In this document: positions 17,613 to 26,639 of the stretch, piece after piece | How the letters are laid out: each line of letters opens with the position of its first letter | How positions within the stretch are numbered: position 1 is the stretch's first letter | Assembly (NCBI GenBank): GCA_905339215.1 | Contig: CAJPFN010000067.1 | Coordinates: forward strand, 27,289-91,288 | Source: Rhizobiaceae bacterium | GTDB taxonomy: Bacteria; Pseudomonadota; Alphaproteobacteria; Rhizobiales; Rhizobiaceae | Direction of reading: 5' to 3' | DNA length: 64,000 nucleotides | Made by a program: the position numbers and the translations under genes | The notes under the pieces: generated by a model | What the model saw: only the letters and a program-made list of their open reading frames with translations | What the model was told of the DNA's origin: nothing | The model's database searches: none

Positions 17613-18389
17613 TCACCGGACGATTAGGTCGGCGACACCGTCATAGACCAGCTTCAGCGCGATCAGTCCGACCGTCCCGTAGGAGAAGGCGTAGAACGCC
17701 TCGGCGTTCATTCGCCGGACGATCCAGGCGCCGGCGAGCGTGGCGGCCGGCGCGACCGGCATCAGCAGGAACGAGGTCGTCAGGTTCGCCGCGTCGAACT
17801 GGCCGAGCGCAAAATACGGCACCAGCTTGATGGCGTTGACGATGGCGAAGAAGATGACGCTGGTTCCGGTAAAGATGCGCTGCTCCAGCCGCAACGGCAG
17901 CGCATACATCTGGAAGGGCGGTCCGCCGACATGGGCGACGAAGCTGGTGAAGCCGGATACGGCGCCCCAGAATGCCGCCGCGAAGGCATTCGGCGAAGCC
18001 ATGTGCGTCGTCCCGTGGCGGAGGCTCTGGTAGAGCCAGCGCCCGACGAAGACGATCGCCACGACGCCGACGATCAGTCGCACGGCGCCGACGGTGACGA
18101 GCGCGGCCGTCGCCCAGCCGATGGCGATGCCGACCAGCGCTCCCGGCAGCATCGCCCTCAGCGTCGGCCGGTGGTAATTGCCCCGCCATGTCCAGAGGGA
18201 AACGAGGTCCATGAGCACGAGGATGGGCAGGAGGATCGCCGCGGCCTGGACCGGCGACATGACCAGCGCCATCATCGGCACGCCGACGAAGCCCATGGCG
18301 CCGCCGAGCCCGCCCTTCGACAGGCCGACGAGGATCACCGCAAGGACGGTGACGGTCAGGAATGACGGGTCCGAGAACTGGGAAAGCAT
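17613..18389 (-). CDS. TauE/SafE-family permease
   Basis: This second TauE/SafE-type transporter has 258 residues and about eight hydrophobic helices. The start at 18389 gives MLSQFSDPSF. The internal repeat is visible as ILVGLSKGGLGGAMGFVGVP in the first half and FVAHVGGPPFQMYALP in the second. It differs strongly from the permease at 13.7 kb, so the two are not a recent duplication. It is divergent from the ThiE-like gene with a 148-base gap. The substrate is unknown (sulfite or organic anions in characterised members). Confidence 0.86.
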   Translation of the reverse strand: MLSQFSDPSFLTVTVLAVILVGLSKGGLGGAMGFVGVPMMALVMSPVQAAAILLPILVLMDLVSLWTWRGNYHRPTLRAMLPGALVGIAIGWATAALVTVGAVRLIVGVVAIVFVGRWLYQSLRHGTTHMASPNAFAAAFWGAVSGFTSFVAHVGGPPFQMYALPLRLEQRIFTGTSVIFFAIVNAIKLVPYFALGQFDAANLTTSFLLMPVAPAATLAGAWIVRRMNAEAFYAFSYGTVGLIALKLVYDGVADLIVR

Positions 18390-18537
18390 GAGGCATCCGC
18401 GATGGGCGCGAGGCCCTAGCCATATCGGCAGCGCGGCGCCGCCGCAACCGACGCAGGCCTGTTCAAATGAAAGACGGTGGACTATGCCGCAATCAAACCA
18501 AGATCGGCGGCCATAGCCGCGGGAAACGGATCCTGAC

Positions 18538-19197
18538 ATGAACGCGCCAAACCCGCCCGACCGCTGCCGCCTCGTGCTGATTGCGCCCGAGAACGCCGAC
18601 CCGGCCGGATTCGCGACGGCATTGGGCGCCGCGCTCTCCGGAGGCGACGTCGCCTCGGTGATCCTGCCGCAATACGGCGCCGACGAGGTGGCGTTCCAGG
18701 CTCTGGCCGAACGCGCGGTCCGCGTCGCCCAGGAGCACGGCGCGGCCGCCATCGTCGCCGGCGACAGCCGCGTCGCCGGCAGGGTCCAGGCCGACGGCAT
18801 CCACGTCGAGGGCAGCAAGGCCGACGTCGCCGACGCCATCGATCGCCTGCAGGGGCGCATGATCGTCGGTGCCGGCGGAGGCAAGACCCGCGACGAGGCG
18901 CTCGAGATCGGCGAAGAGCGCCCGGACTACGTGTTCTTCGGCCGCTTCGGCTACGACAGGACGCCGGAGCCTCATTCCCGCAACCTCGCGCTCGGCCGCT
19001 GGTGGGCCGAGATGATCGAGGTGCCGTGCATCGTTCTCGGCGGGTCGGACATGGCCTCGGTCGAGGCCGTCGCGGCGACCGGTGCCGAGTTCGTGGCGCT
19101 TTCGGCCGCGGTCTTCGCTCCCGGCGTCGATCCGCGCAAGGCGGTTGCCGAGGCGAACGAGATCCTCGACCGAACGGCCCCGCGTTTCGGGGAGTGA
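18538..19197 (+). CDS. ThiE-like (thiamine-phosphate synthase family) protein
   Basis: This 219-residue single-domain TIM-barrel protein resembles thiamine-phosphate synthase. The phosphate-binding strand endings GADEVAFQ, VAGDSRVAGRVQADGIHVEG, VFFGRFGYDRTPEPHSRN and CIVLGGSDMASV follow the ThiE pattern. The usual pyrophosphate-binding residues are only partly kept, and no thiamine gene or riboswitch is nearby. It may be a paralogue with another role. It ends four bases before the downstream Sel1 gene, so the two are likely cotranscribed. Confidence 0.75.
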   Translation: MNAPNPPDRCRLVLIAPENADPAGFATALGAALSGGDVASVILPQYGADEVAFQALAERAVRVAQEHGAAAIVAGDSRVAGRVQADGIHVEGSKADVADAIDRLQGRMIVGAGGGKTRDEALEIGEERPDYVFFGRFGYDRTPEPHSRNLALGRWWAEMIEVPCIVLGGSDMASVEAVAATGAEFVALSAAVFAPGVDPRKAVAEANEILDRTAPRFGE

Positions 19198-19201
19198 CGA
19201 C

Positions 19202-20155
19202 GTGAAGCGCCTTGCCTTGACCGTCCTTTCCGCCCTCGCGCTTCTGGCCGCGGCCGGTGCCGCGCAGGCGACGGACGGAGACCGGCCGGGATCCGATGCG
19301 GTCGATATCGATCCGGCGCGCTTCACCAAGAAACTCGACGCCGCCTACGGCGCCTACCAGCGTGGACTCTACCGCACGGCCTTCAACCTGGCACTGGAAC
19401 GCGCCAAGACCGGCGACGTGCCGGCGCAGACACTTGCCGCCGAAATCCTGTCGCGCGGACTAGGAGTGCCCCGCGACGAGCGCGAAGCGGCAAAATGGTA
19501 CGAACGCGCCGCGGAGGGCGGCGATCCCGAGGCGCAGTTCCAGTATGCGCTGCTGCTTCTCGACGGGCGCTTCGTCAAGAAGGACAAGCGCCAGGCCTAT
19601 GCCCTGATGGAGGCGGCGGCGGAAGCCGGGAACGTGCTCGCGCAGTTCAACTTTGCCCAGCTGTCCGTCGATCTGCATCCCGGACCCAACGGCATGGAGC
19701 GGGCAATCTCTTATTACGAGCGCGCAGCGAAGGCAGGTTTGCCCGACGCCCAGTACGCCATGGCGCGCATCAATGCCGAGGGTCTCGGCGGGCGTCCGCG
19801 CGACGATACCGAGGCGAGGCGGTGGCTCGGCCTCGCCGCGCAGCAGAATTTCGACACGGCCCAGCTCGACCTTGGCGCCTGGCTGATCGAGGGACGCGGC
19901 GGTGCGCGCGACGAGAAGCGCGGCTTCCGCATCCTGAAGCAGGTCGCCGAGGGCGGCAACGTCGCCGCCCAGGCGCGCGTCGCCAAGCTCTATCTCAACG
20001 GCATCGGCACGGAGCCGGATTCGATCTTCGCCGCGGCCTGGTACATCCTCGCCCGCCGCGCCGGCCTCACCGACCCGCAGCTCGAGGACTTCATGAACGG
20101 GCTGACCGACGAGGAGATCCGCACCGCGCTGCAAAGGGCGAACCGGCTGCGCTAG
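19202..20155 (+). CDS. Exported Sel1-repeat (SLR) protein
   Basis: The protein has 317 residues with a signal peptide ending AGAAQA. The start is GTG, with GGGGAG seven bases upstream. Six or so Sel1-like repeats follow from about residue 60 to 290, recognisable by A..LG..Y..G patterns such as [19 protein letters not shown] and [19 protein letters not shown]. Such solenoids mediate protein-protein contacts in the periplasm and often contribute to envelope or signalling complexes. It follows the ThiE-like gene within four bases. No specific role can be deduced. Confidence 0.85.
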   Translation: MKRLALTVLSALALLAAAGAAQATDGDRPGSDAVDIDPARFTKKLDAAYGAYQRGLYRTAFNLALERAKTGDVPAQTLAAEILSRGLGVPRDEREAAKWYERAAEGGDPEAQFQYALLLLDGRFVKKDKRQAYALMEAAAEAGNVLAQFNFAQLSVDLHPGPNGMERAISYYERAAKAGLPDAQYAMARINAEGLGGRPRDDTEARRWLGLAAQQNFDTAQLDLGAWLIEGRGGARDEKRGFRILKQVAEGGNVAAQARVAKLYLNGIGTEPDSIFAAAWYILARRAGLTDPQLEDFMNGLTDEEIRTALQRANRLR

Positions 20156-20264
20156 CGCGCGACATGCACCAGGACCCCGCTCTCTTGCCTCTGCGGGCGA
20201 TTTGTGGTCTTGGAGGCCGCGAATTCGCCGCTCCGGCGAACAATCTCTTCCGGAAGACAACTCC

Positions 20265-20831
20265 ATGGCCAAGATCAACGGCAACGAAATCCGTCCCGGC
20301 AACGTCATCGAGCATGATGGCGGCCTGTGGGTGGCGGTCAAGACGAACGCGGTGAAGCCGGGCAAGGGCGGCGCCTACAACCAGGTCGAGCTGAAGAACC
20401 TCATCAACGGCACCAAGCTCAACGAGCGCTTCCGCGCCGCCGAGACGGTGGAGAAGGTGCGGCTCGAGCAGAAGGACTTCAACTTCCTCTACGAGCAGGG
20501 CGACGCGCTGGTGTTCATGGACACCGAGACCTACGAGCAGCTCGAGCTCAACAAGGATTTCGTCGGCGATCGCGCCGCCTTCCTGCAGGACGGCATGAAG
20601 GTGACCGTCGAACTCTACGAGGAGAAGCCGATCGGCATCTCGCTGCCCGACACGGTCGTGCTCACCATCACCGAGGCCGACCCGGTCGTGAAGGGTCAGA
20701 CCGCGGCGTCGTCCTACAAGCCGGCGGTGCTTGAGAACGGCATCCGCGTGCTGGTGCCGCCGTTCATCTCGTCGGGCGAGCGCATCGTCGTCGACACCAA
20801 CGAGATCACCTACGTCCGTCGCGCCGACTGA
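20265..20831 (+). CDS. efp: Translation elongation factor P
   Basis: EF-P relieves ribosome stalling at polyproline stretches. The protein is 188 residues with the usual three OB-like domains. The loop that carries the modified lysine in other bacteria reads [16 protein letters not shown] (K34 region), and the C-terminal signature [16 protein letters not shown] appears as [17 protein letters not shown] perfect 7-bp hairpin (TTCGCCG/CGGCGAA, 20224-20240) precedes the start by 25 bases and could lie in the leader. Identification is secure. Confidence 0.97.
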   Translation: MAKINGNEIRPGNVIEHDGGLWVAVKTNAVKPGKGGAYNQVELKNLINGTKLNERFRAAETVEKVRLEQKDFNFLYEQGDALVFMDTETYEQLELNKDFVGDRAAFLQDGMKVTVELYEEKPIGISLPDTVVLTITEADPVVKGQTAASSYKPAVLENGIRVLVPPFISSGERIVVDTNEITYVRRAD

Positions 20832-20843
20832 CGCACGCGAGTT

Positions 20844-20960
20844 GGCAGTCGGCAGTCGGCAGTCGGCAGTCGGATCGCCAACGGATTTTCCTGCTGCGGC
20901 AGGTCGGATAGTATCGGGTTTGACTTGAATCCGACCGCCGACCGCCGACTGCCGACTGCC
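20844..20960. repeat. Inverted arrays of a 7-base repeat between efp and suhB
   Basis: Four exact tandem copies of GGCAGTC (20844-20871) face four copies of its complement (GACCGCC twice, GACTGCC twice, 20933-20960) across a 61-base interval. Together they can form a stem of 28 positions with two mismatches or wobbles. The interval contains the small hairpin CCTGC/GCAGG. The element fills the whole efp-suhB gap and could terminate efp transcription or block exonucleases. Confidence 0.85.
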
Positions 20961-20971
20961 GAGGAACGCCG

Positions 20972-21772
20972 ATGGCCCGTTCAGCGATCATCAACGTCAT
21001 GGTCCAGGCCGCCATGAAGGCCGGCCGCTCGCTGGCGCGCGACTTCGGCGAGGTGCAGAACCTGCAGGTCTCGTTGAAGGGCCCCGGCGACTACGTCAGC
21101 CAGGCCGACCGCAAGGCCGAGGAGATCATCTACGCCGAGCTGGCGAAGGCGCGGCCGGGCTATTCTTTCCTCATGGAGGAGCGCGGCATCGTCGAGGGCG
21201 AAGACGCCCAGCACCGCTGGATCGTCGATCCGCTCGACGGGACGACCAATTTCCTGCACGGCCTGCCGATGTTCTCGATCTCGATCGCGTTGGAGCGCCA
21301 GGGGCAGCTCGTCGCCGGCCTGGTCTACAATCCGGCGATGGACGAGCTCTACACGGCCGAGCGCGGCGGCGGCGCCTTCCTCAACGACCGCCGGCTGCGC
21401 GTCGCCGGCCGCACGAAGCTGTCGGATTGCGTGATCGGCACCGGCGTGCCGCATCTCGGCCGCGGCCACCACGGCAACTACCTGATCGAGCTGCGCCACG
21501 TCATGGCCGAGGTGTCCGGCATCCGCCGCATGGGCTCCGCCGCGCTCGACCTTGCCTATGTCGCCGCCGGCCGCCTCGACGGCTTCTGGGAATCGCAGCT
21601 GTCGCCCTGGGACATGGCCGCGGGCATCCTGTTGATCCGGGAGGCCGGCGGCTTCGTCACCGACCTCGACGGCGGCGCCGACATGTTCGGCAAGGGCACC
21701 ATCGTCGCCGGCAACGAGGCGATCCACAAGGTGCTCATGAAGACGGTGAAGAAGCCGCTGGCCCCGCGCTGA
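20972..21772 (+). CDS. suhB: Inositol monophosphatase family protein (SuhB)
   Basis: SuhB-type enzymes dephosphorylate myo-inositol 1-phosphate with Mg; in E. coli the protein also joins the rRNA antitermination complex. It has 266 residues. The metal-binding signatures are E in FLMEERG (about residue 70), DPLDGTTNF (about 90) and WDMAAGILLIREAGG near 215. It begins right after the inverted repeat array. A role in inositol metabolism or RNA processing cannot be separated here. Confidence 0.92.
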   Translation: MARSAIINVMVQAAMKAGRSLARDFGEVQNLQVSLKGPGDYVSQADRKAEEIIYAELAKARPGYSFLMEERGIVEGEDAQHRWIVDPLDGTTNFLHGLPMFSISIALERQGQLVAGLVYNPAMDELYTAERGGGAFLNDRRLRVAGRTKLSDCVIGTGVPHLGRGHHGNYLIELRHVMAEVSGIRRMGSAALDLAYVAAGRLDGFWESQLSPWDMAAGILLIREAGGFVTDLDGGADMFGKGTIVAGNEAIHKVLMKTVKKPLAPR

Positions 21773-21848
21773 TTTTACGCAGGGGGCGTGGCGGAAAGAC
21801 ACCAGGATTGTCATTTTCGCGCCGCGTTGCTTCTATAGCGGCCAAGCC

Positions 21849-22547
21849 ATGAACCAGACCCTCCGCCACCTTCCGCGACCTCGTCCCGACGTCCCCTTCG
21901 CGGGGCGGTTCTACTATTCCAGGGCCGAACGCATCGCCGACGGCGTCGTGCACGGCGTCGGCATCGTCGGCGCGCTCTCCGCCGGCTCGATCCTGCTCGC
22001 CTTCGCCGCCCTCCATGCCGCGCCGGGCGAATACGTCGCCGCAGTGTTCTACCTGCTGTCGCTGCTCACCGTCCTGTCGATCTCGCTGATCTACAACCAG
22101 TGGCCGATCTCGCCGGCGAAATGGATCCTGCGCCGCCTCGACCACTCGGCGATCTATCTCCTCATCGCCGGAACCTACACGCCGTTCCTCGCCCAGCTCG
22201 ACGACGGCTCGACGGCCGCCGTGATGATCGGCCTCGTCTGGGGCCTGGCCGCGGTCGGGATCGCGGTGAAGCTCGCCTTCCCCGGCCGGCTCGACCGGGT
22301 CGCCATCGGCTTCTACATCCTCATCGGCTGGAGCGGCATCGTTTATGCCGAACCGCTGATGGAGGCGCTGCCCGCGTCGACGCTCTGGTTCATCCTGGCC
22401 GGCGGGGCGGTCTACACGGCCGGCGTGGTCTTTCACGCCTGGCACAGCCTGCGCTTCCAGAACGCCGTCTGGCACGGCTTCGTCGTCGTCGCGGCCGGGC
22501 TGCACCTCGCTGCCGTCATGGACACGCTGGTCATCGACAGGCTCTGA
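21849..22547 (+). CDS. Haemolysin-III/PAQR-family membrane protein
   Basis: The 232-residue protein has seven predicted membrane helices and the family pattern: an N-terminal ERIADGVVHGVGI, the mid SAIYLLIAGTYTPF, and a C-terminal GGAVYTAGVVFHAW with a histidine that binds zinc in PAQR members. The name haemolysin III is historical; bacterial members are usually involved in membrane lipid homeostasis. It stands alone between suhB and the MotA-like gene. Confidence 0.9.
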   Translation: MNQTLRHLPRPRPDVPFAGRFYYSRAERIADGVVHGVGIVGALSAGSILLAFAALHAAPGEYVAAVFYLLSLLTVLSISLIYNQWPISPAKWILRRLDHSAIYLLIAGTYTPFLAQLDDGSTAAVMIGLVWGLAAVGIAVKLAFPGRLDRVAIGFYILIGWSGIVYAEPLMEALPASTLWFILAGGAVYTAGVVFHAWHSLRFQNAVWHGFVVVAAGLHLAAVMDTLVIDRL

Positions 22548-22639
22548 CCTCCGCGATTAGGCCGGCGGCTTTCATTTTCGTCACAATTCCGATTAGAGTC
22601 GCGGGCGAATATGGGGTTGGATCGGGTCGAGGCGCAGGA

Positions 22640-23659
22640 ATGGCATTGTTCAGGGCTTTCGGGTCGGACGCGGCGCTAGGCGAATCCGGCTACGATCCGC
22701 ACAAGCTGTCGAGCCCACAGGTCTTCCTGCTGTCGATGCTGGTGTTCCTGGCCATTGCCGGCTTCATCTCGGCCATCCTCTACCGCCAGATCTCGGCGGC
22801 GTTCTCGACCAACCCCGGCCTCAACGGCCTGATTCTCGGCGTTCTCGTCGTCGGCATCCTGCTCGCCTTTCTCCAGGTGGTCCGGTTGTTCCGCGAGATC
22901 CGCTGGGTGAACTCGTTCCGCGCCGGATCGGAGACCGTCGAGCCCGTTCTGCTCGCGCCGATGAAGGCCCTGCTCAGCCGCTCCGCGTCGATGGCGCTGT
23001 CGACGAGTTCGATGCGCTCGATGCTCGATTCGATCGCGACCCGCCTCGACGAGACGCGCGACATCACCCGCTATCTCACCGGCCTGCTCGTCTTCCTCGG
23101 CCTGCTCGGCACCTTCTGGGGCCTCCTGCAGACGATCGGTTCGATCGGCGACACGATCAGCTCGCTCGATCCCGGCTCGGGCGACGCCAACGACGTGCTG
23201 GAGGCGCTGAAGTCCGGCCTCGCCGCGCCGCTGAGCGGCATGGGCACGGCCTTCTCGTCGTCGCTGTTCGGTCTCGCCGGCTCGCTCGTGGTCGGCTTCC
23301 TCGATCTGCAGGCGGGGCGGGCGCAGACCCGCTTCTATACCGAGCTGGAGAACTGGCTTTCGTCGGTCACCGACCTCTCCTCCGACATCGCCGTCGATCC
23401 GTCGAAGGCGGGCACCGCTGACGAGGTGCGCGCGCTCTCCGAGAGGTTGCGCAGCATCCAGGAGGGCGGCGGTTCCAACCAGCGCGTCGCCACCGCCATG
23501 GCGAATCTCGCCGACGGCATCTCCGGGCTCGTCAAGAACATGCGCAACGAACAGCAGCTGATGCGCGACTGGGTCGAGGCGCAGTCGGAAGAGCAGAAGG
23601 CGATGCGCCGCACGCTCGACAAGATCGCCGATGCGCTGAAGAAGCAGGACCGTCCCTGA
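22640..23659 (+). CDS. MotA/TolQ/ExbB-like proton channel protein
   Basis: The 339-residue inner-membrane protein has four hydrophobic helices, two near residues 25-75 and two in the region 140-225 that carries the channel pattern LGLLGTFWGLLQTIGS and SGMGTAFSSSLFGLAGSLVVG. The C-terminal 90 residues are cytosolic and coiled. It overlaps the next gene by one base (TGATG), an OmpA-type partner, so the two resemble a MotAB-like or TolQR-like force-generating pair. No flagellar genes are nearby, so motility is not implied. An envelope role is inferred. Confidence 0.85.
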   Translation: MALFRAFGSDAALGESGYDPHKLSSPQVFLLSMLVFLAIAGFISAILYRQISAAFSTNPGLNGLILGVLVVGILLAFLQVVRLFREIRWVNSFRAGSETVEPVLLAPMKALLSRSASMALSTSSMRSMLDSIATRLDETRDITRYLTGLLVFLGLLGTFWGLLQTIGSIGDTISSLDPGSGDANDVLEALKSGLAAPLSGMGTAFSSSLFGLAGSLVVGFLDLQAGRAQTRFYTELENWLSSVTDLSSDIAVDPSKAGTADEVRALSERLRSIQEGGGSNQRVATAMANLADGISGLVKNMRNEQQLMRDWVEAQSEEQKAMRRTLDKIADALKKQDRP

Positions 23660-24690
23660 TGGCCCTGGCACGCGCGCGCCGCTCCGACAGGCGGGTCGAC
23701 TACTGGCCGGGATTCGTCGACGCGTTGTCGACGCTTCTGCTCGCCATCATGTTCCTGCTCTCGGTCTTCGTCCTGGCGCAGTTCCTGCTCAGCCGCGAGA
23801 TCTCCGGCAAGGACGAGGTACTGAACCGCCTGAACTCGCAGATCAACGAGCTGACCCAGCTGCTCGCCTTGGAACGCTCGAACACCCAGGACGCGCAGGA
23901 CCAGCTGCTCAACCTGCAGGCCTCCCTCGACGCCACGGAAAATGAACGCTCGCGGCTCGAACAGCTGCTGGCGCGCGGCGCCGGCGCCGACGCCGAGGCG
24001 ACGGCGAAGATCGGCGCGTTGAGCGGCGAACTCGACAGCGAGCGCGAGATCAGCCAGCGCGCCCTGTCGCAGGTCGAACTGCTCAACCAGCAGATCGCCG
24101 CGCTCCGCCGGCAGATCGGCGCGCTCGAGGCCGCCCTTGAGGTCTCCGAGCAGCGCGACCGCGATTCCAACACCAAGATTGCCGATCTCGGCCGCCGCCT
24201 GAACGTGGCGCTCGCCCAGCGCGTCCAGGAGCTCAACCGCTACCGCTCCGACTTCTTCGGCCGGTTGCGCGAGATCCTGTCCGACCGCGAGAACATCCGC
24301 ATCGTCGGCGACCGCTTCGTCTTCCAGTCCGAGGTGCTGTTCCCGTCGGGCTCCGAAGTCATCAACGATGCCGGCCGCGTCGAGATGAAGAAGCTCGCCG
24401 AGGCCATCATCGAGCTGCAGCGCGAGATCCCGCCGGAGATCAACTGGGTGCTGCGCGTCGACGGCCACACCGACAACAGGCCGCTGTCGGGCACCGGGCG
24501 CTACCGGGACAACTGGGAGCTGTCGTCGGCCCGCGCCACCTCGGTGGTGAAGTACCTCATCGAGAACGGCGTGCCGGCCAACCGCCTTGTCGCCGCCGGC
24601 TTCGGCGAGTTCCAGCCGCTCGATCCCGGCGAGACCGACGAGTCGCGGTCGAAGAACCGGCGCATCGAGCTCAAGCTGACCGAGCGCTGA
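23659..24690 (+). CDS. MotB/OmpA-like peptidoglycan-binding protein
   Basis: The 343-residue protein has one membrane helix near residues 25-45, a long coiled coil (about 50-195) and a C-terminal OmpA domain (about 215-340) with LRVDGHTDNRPLSG and the SARATSVVKYL and KNRRIELKL segments that contact diaminopimelate. The proton-carrying aspartate expected in a MotB-like helix is present as FVDALSTLL. It is translationally coupled to the MotA-like gene. The pair would form a stator anchored to peptidoglycan. Its output is unknown. Confidence 0.87.
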   Translation: MALARARRSDRRVDYWPGFVDALSTLLLAIMFLLSVFVLAQFLLSREISGKDEVLNRLNSQINELTQLLALERSNTQDAQDQLLNLQASLDATENERSRLEQLLARGAGADAEATAKIGALSGELDSEREISQRALSQVELLNQQIAALRRQIGALEAALEVSEQRDRDSNTKIADLGRRLNVALAQRVQELNRYRSDFFGRLREILSDRENIRIVGDRFVFQSEVLFPSGSEVINDAGRVEMKKLAEAIIELQREIPPEINWVLRVDGHTDNRPLSGTGRYRDNWELSSARATSVVKYLIENGVPANRLVAAGFGEFQPLDPGETDESRSKNRRIELKLTER

Positions 24691-24699
24691 TCGGCGCCC

Positions 24700-24775
24700 G
24701 TCCTCTCCACCCGGAAGGGGGGGAGAAGTGGCGAGCGCAGCGAGCCGGTGAGAGGTTGCTCTTCGTCAACCCGCC
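24700..24775. repeat. GC-rich intergenic palindromic repeat
   Basis: The gap after the OmpA-like gene holds CCTCTCCACCCGGAAGGGGG and an arm containing GAGCGCAGCGAGC. It is the same style as elements at 34.07-34.13, 42.34-42.40 and 45.67-45.80 kb. These look like dispersed short palindromic repeats of the kind common in Rhizobiales intergenic DNA. Confidence 0.5.
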
Positions 24776-24809
24776 TTCGAAGCCATGGGCCGGAGGCCCG
24801 GCCGTCGTT

Positions 24810-25163
24810 CTACCAGCCGAGCCACAGCGCCGCGAGCGCGAGCACGGCCGGCACGGTCTGGATGTAGAGGATCTTGCCGCTCGCCGTCGCCGCGCCGAAC
24901 AGGCCGGCAACCGCCACGCAGGCGAGGAAGAACGTCTTCACGGCAAAGCCCTCGGCGCCGAGCCACAGGCCCCAGATCAGGCCGGCGGCCAGGAAGCCGT
25001 TGTAGAGGCCCTGGTTGGCGGCGAGCACTTTCGTCGCCGCGGCGAACTCGGCCGTCGTACCGAAGGCGCGGCGCCCGGCCGGCTTCTCCCACAACACCAT
25101 CTCCAGCACGACGATGTAGAGGTGAATCAGGGCCACGAGGGCAGTGAGTATGGTCGCCAGCAT
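24810..25163 (-). CDS. DUF1304 membrane protein
   Basis: The 117-residue protein has four hydrophobic helices covering most of its length (about 3-22, 45-65, 70-90, 95-115). The N-terminal ALIHLYIVVLEMVLW and the LAANQGLYNGFLAAGL segment fit the DUF1304 family of small integral membrane proteins of unknown function. The start at 25163 begins the first helix. It is on the same strand as, and 119 bases after, the DUF1127 gene, both read away from the LysR gene. Confidence 0.8.
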   Translation of the reverse strand: MLATILTALVALIHLYIVVLEMVLWEKPAGRRAFGTTAEFAAATKVLAANQGLYNGFLAAGLIWGLWLGAEGFAVKTFFLACVAVAGLFGAATASGKILYIQTVPAVLALAALWLGW

Positions 25164-25282
25164 CGACGTCTCCGCGTAGCGACGCGATGTGCGCCGCGCG
25201 GACAGTCTGCGCGAAGGCACCGCGCCCGCGCAAGGGGCGGCCGCCAGGCATGGCGAAGAGAAGTCTTTCAGGAAGAGGCAAC

Positions 25283-25561
25283 TCAGCGCCGGCGCGGCGG
25301 GCGCGGCGGTTGCCAGCCGAGGTCGAGCAGACCGAGGCGCGTCGGCAGATCGAGGGCCGGCGCGGCGCGAGAACCGGGGTTGCCGACCGCCGCCGCGCCC
25401 CAATCGGATCTCTCGATTCCGACGTCGCGCAGCAGGTGGTCGGGCAGGCGCTGCGGCGCCTGACGGGCGAGCGTGGCGGCAACCCGGGCCTGGCGCAGCC
25501 AATCCCGAAAGGCGCTCAGCCGGGATGGTGCCGGCGCTGGGGAAAAGACGATGTCGGCCAT
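25283..25561 (-). CDS. DUF1127 small protein
   Basis: The 92-residue protein carries a DUF1127 core: a basic helix (SAFRDWLRQARVAATLARQ, in part) and the diagnostic LPDHLLRDVGIERSD near residues 38-52. In related alphaproteobacteria, small DUF1127 proteins bind RNA and affect RNA turnover and stress or phosphate responses. Here the C-terminus is an unusual Pro/Arg-rich tail of about 35 residues. It is divergent from a LysR-type regulator 124 bases away. Confidence 0.8.
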   Translation of the reverse strand: MADIVFSPAPAPSRLSAFRDWLRQARVAATLARQAPQRLPDHLLRDVGIERSDWGAAAVGNPGSRAAPALDLPTRLGLLDLGWQPPRPPRRR

Positions 25562-25643
25562 TCTGGTCTCCGTTCCCGGATCAAGCCGGGTTTGATGAAT
25601 TTTCGATGGCTCCAGAATGCCTCATTGAAGAAAAAGGAGGAAA

Positions 25644-25684
25644 CGAGTAGTCCTTACTCGATTATCAAAAGGATTTTGACAATC
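25644..25684. promoter_or_regulatory. Two dyads in the LysR/DUF1127 intergenic region
   Basis: CGAGTA/TACTCG (25644-25649 and 25655-25660) is a perfect 6-bp dyad. GATTATCAAAA and TTTTGACAATC (25660-25670 and 25674-25684) form an 11-base dyad with one mismatch. The second ends one base before the LysR start codon, covering its ribosome binding site. These are likely sites for autoregulation and control of the divergent gene. Confidence 0.55.
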
Positions 25685-25685
25685 G

Positions 25686-26606
25686 ATGAGGCGGATGTTG
25701 CCGGGAACGCGCGCGCTGAGGACGCTGGAATCGGCCGGCCGGCACCTGAACTTCACGCGCGCCGCGGACGAGCTCGGCCTGACGCCGGCCGCGGTGAGCT
25801 ACCAGGTCAAGGAGATCGAGGACCAGCTGGGCGTCGTGCTCTTCCACCGCACGAGCCGGACGATCCGGCTGACCGAGGCCGGGCGCCTGCTGGTCGAAGC
25901 CTCGGGCGATGCGCTCGACCTCCTCAACCGCGCGGCGACCAGGGCGCGCAAGCTGTCGCGCGGCATGACGGTGCTGAAGGTCACGGCCGACGCGCAGTTC
26001 GCCTCGAAATGGCTGATGCGCCGCATCGAGCGGTTCCACGCCGTCCATCCGGGAATCGAGCTGCGTTTCGACATCAGCTACGAACTGCGCGACTTCGATC
26101 AGGACGACGTCGACGTCGCCATCCGCTTCGGCACCGGCCGTTATCCGGAGCTTCGCGCGCACCGGCTCTTCGAAAACGTCATCATCCCGGTGTGCAGTCC
26201 GCGGCTCTTGAAGTCCGGTCCGCCGCTGGCCGAGCCGCGCGACCTCATGAAGCACACGCTGGTGCACATCGAATGGTCGCGCCAGGGCGTGACCTGGCCC
26301 AACTGGCGCATGTGGATGGCGGCGGCCGGCGTCGACGACTTCGACGACAGCCGCACCGTCGTCTTCGGAACGTCGAGCGACGCCGTGCAGGCGGCCATCG
26401 ACGGCAACGCCGTGGCGCTTGCCGATTTCGCCATGGTGGCGAACGACCTCTCGGAAGGCCGCCTCGTGCGGCCCTTCGACCTCGGCATCCGCATCCCGCC
26501 GGAATTCGCCTACTTCGTCGTCTATCCGGAGGCGTCCGACGGCGACCCGCGGATCGTCGCGTTCCGCGACTGGATCGTCGGGGAGGCCGCGTCGACCCGG
26601 CCTTGA
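25686..26606 (+). CDS. LysR-family regulator (GcvA type)
   Basis: The 306-residue protein has an N-terminal winged helix-turn-helix (about residues 8-66, LNFTRAADELGLTPAAVSYQ) and a substrate-binding LysR effector domain (about 95-300). The ASKWLMRRIERFHAVHPGIELRF segment is typical of GcvA-like members, which often control metabolic or resistance genes. It is divergent from the DUF1127-DUF1304 pair, and a dyad overlaps its own start. The regulated metabolite is not evident. Confidence 0.9.
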   Translation: MRRMLPGTRALRTLESAGRHLNFTRAADELGLTPAAVSYQVKEIEDQLGVVLFHRTSRTIRLTEAGRLLVEASGDALDLLNRAATRARKLSRGMTVLKVTADAQFASKWLMRRIERFHAVHPGIELRFDISYELRDFDQDDVDVAIRFGTGRYPELRAHRLFENVIIPVCSPRLLKSGPPLAEPRDLMKHTLVHIEWSRQGVTWPNWRMWMAAAGVDDFDDSRTVVFGTSSDAVQAAIDGNAVALADFAMVANDLSEGRLVRPFDLGIRIPPEFAYFVVYPEASDGDPRIVAFRDWIVGEAASTRP

Positions 26607-26639
26607 ATCCGGATCGTACCGAGCCGGTTGTCGCGCGCC

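Noticed and set aside
16030..17646. Long plus-strand frame opposite the acyl-CoA synthetase
   Set aside because: It is the antisense shadow of the AMP-binding enzyme and shows no recognisable domain.
20844..20960. Possible CRISPR array
   Set aside because: Units are seven bases, tandem without spacers, and reversed in the second half. No cas gene is present.
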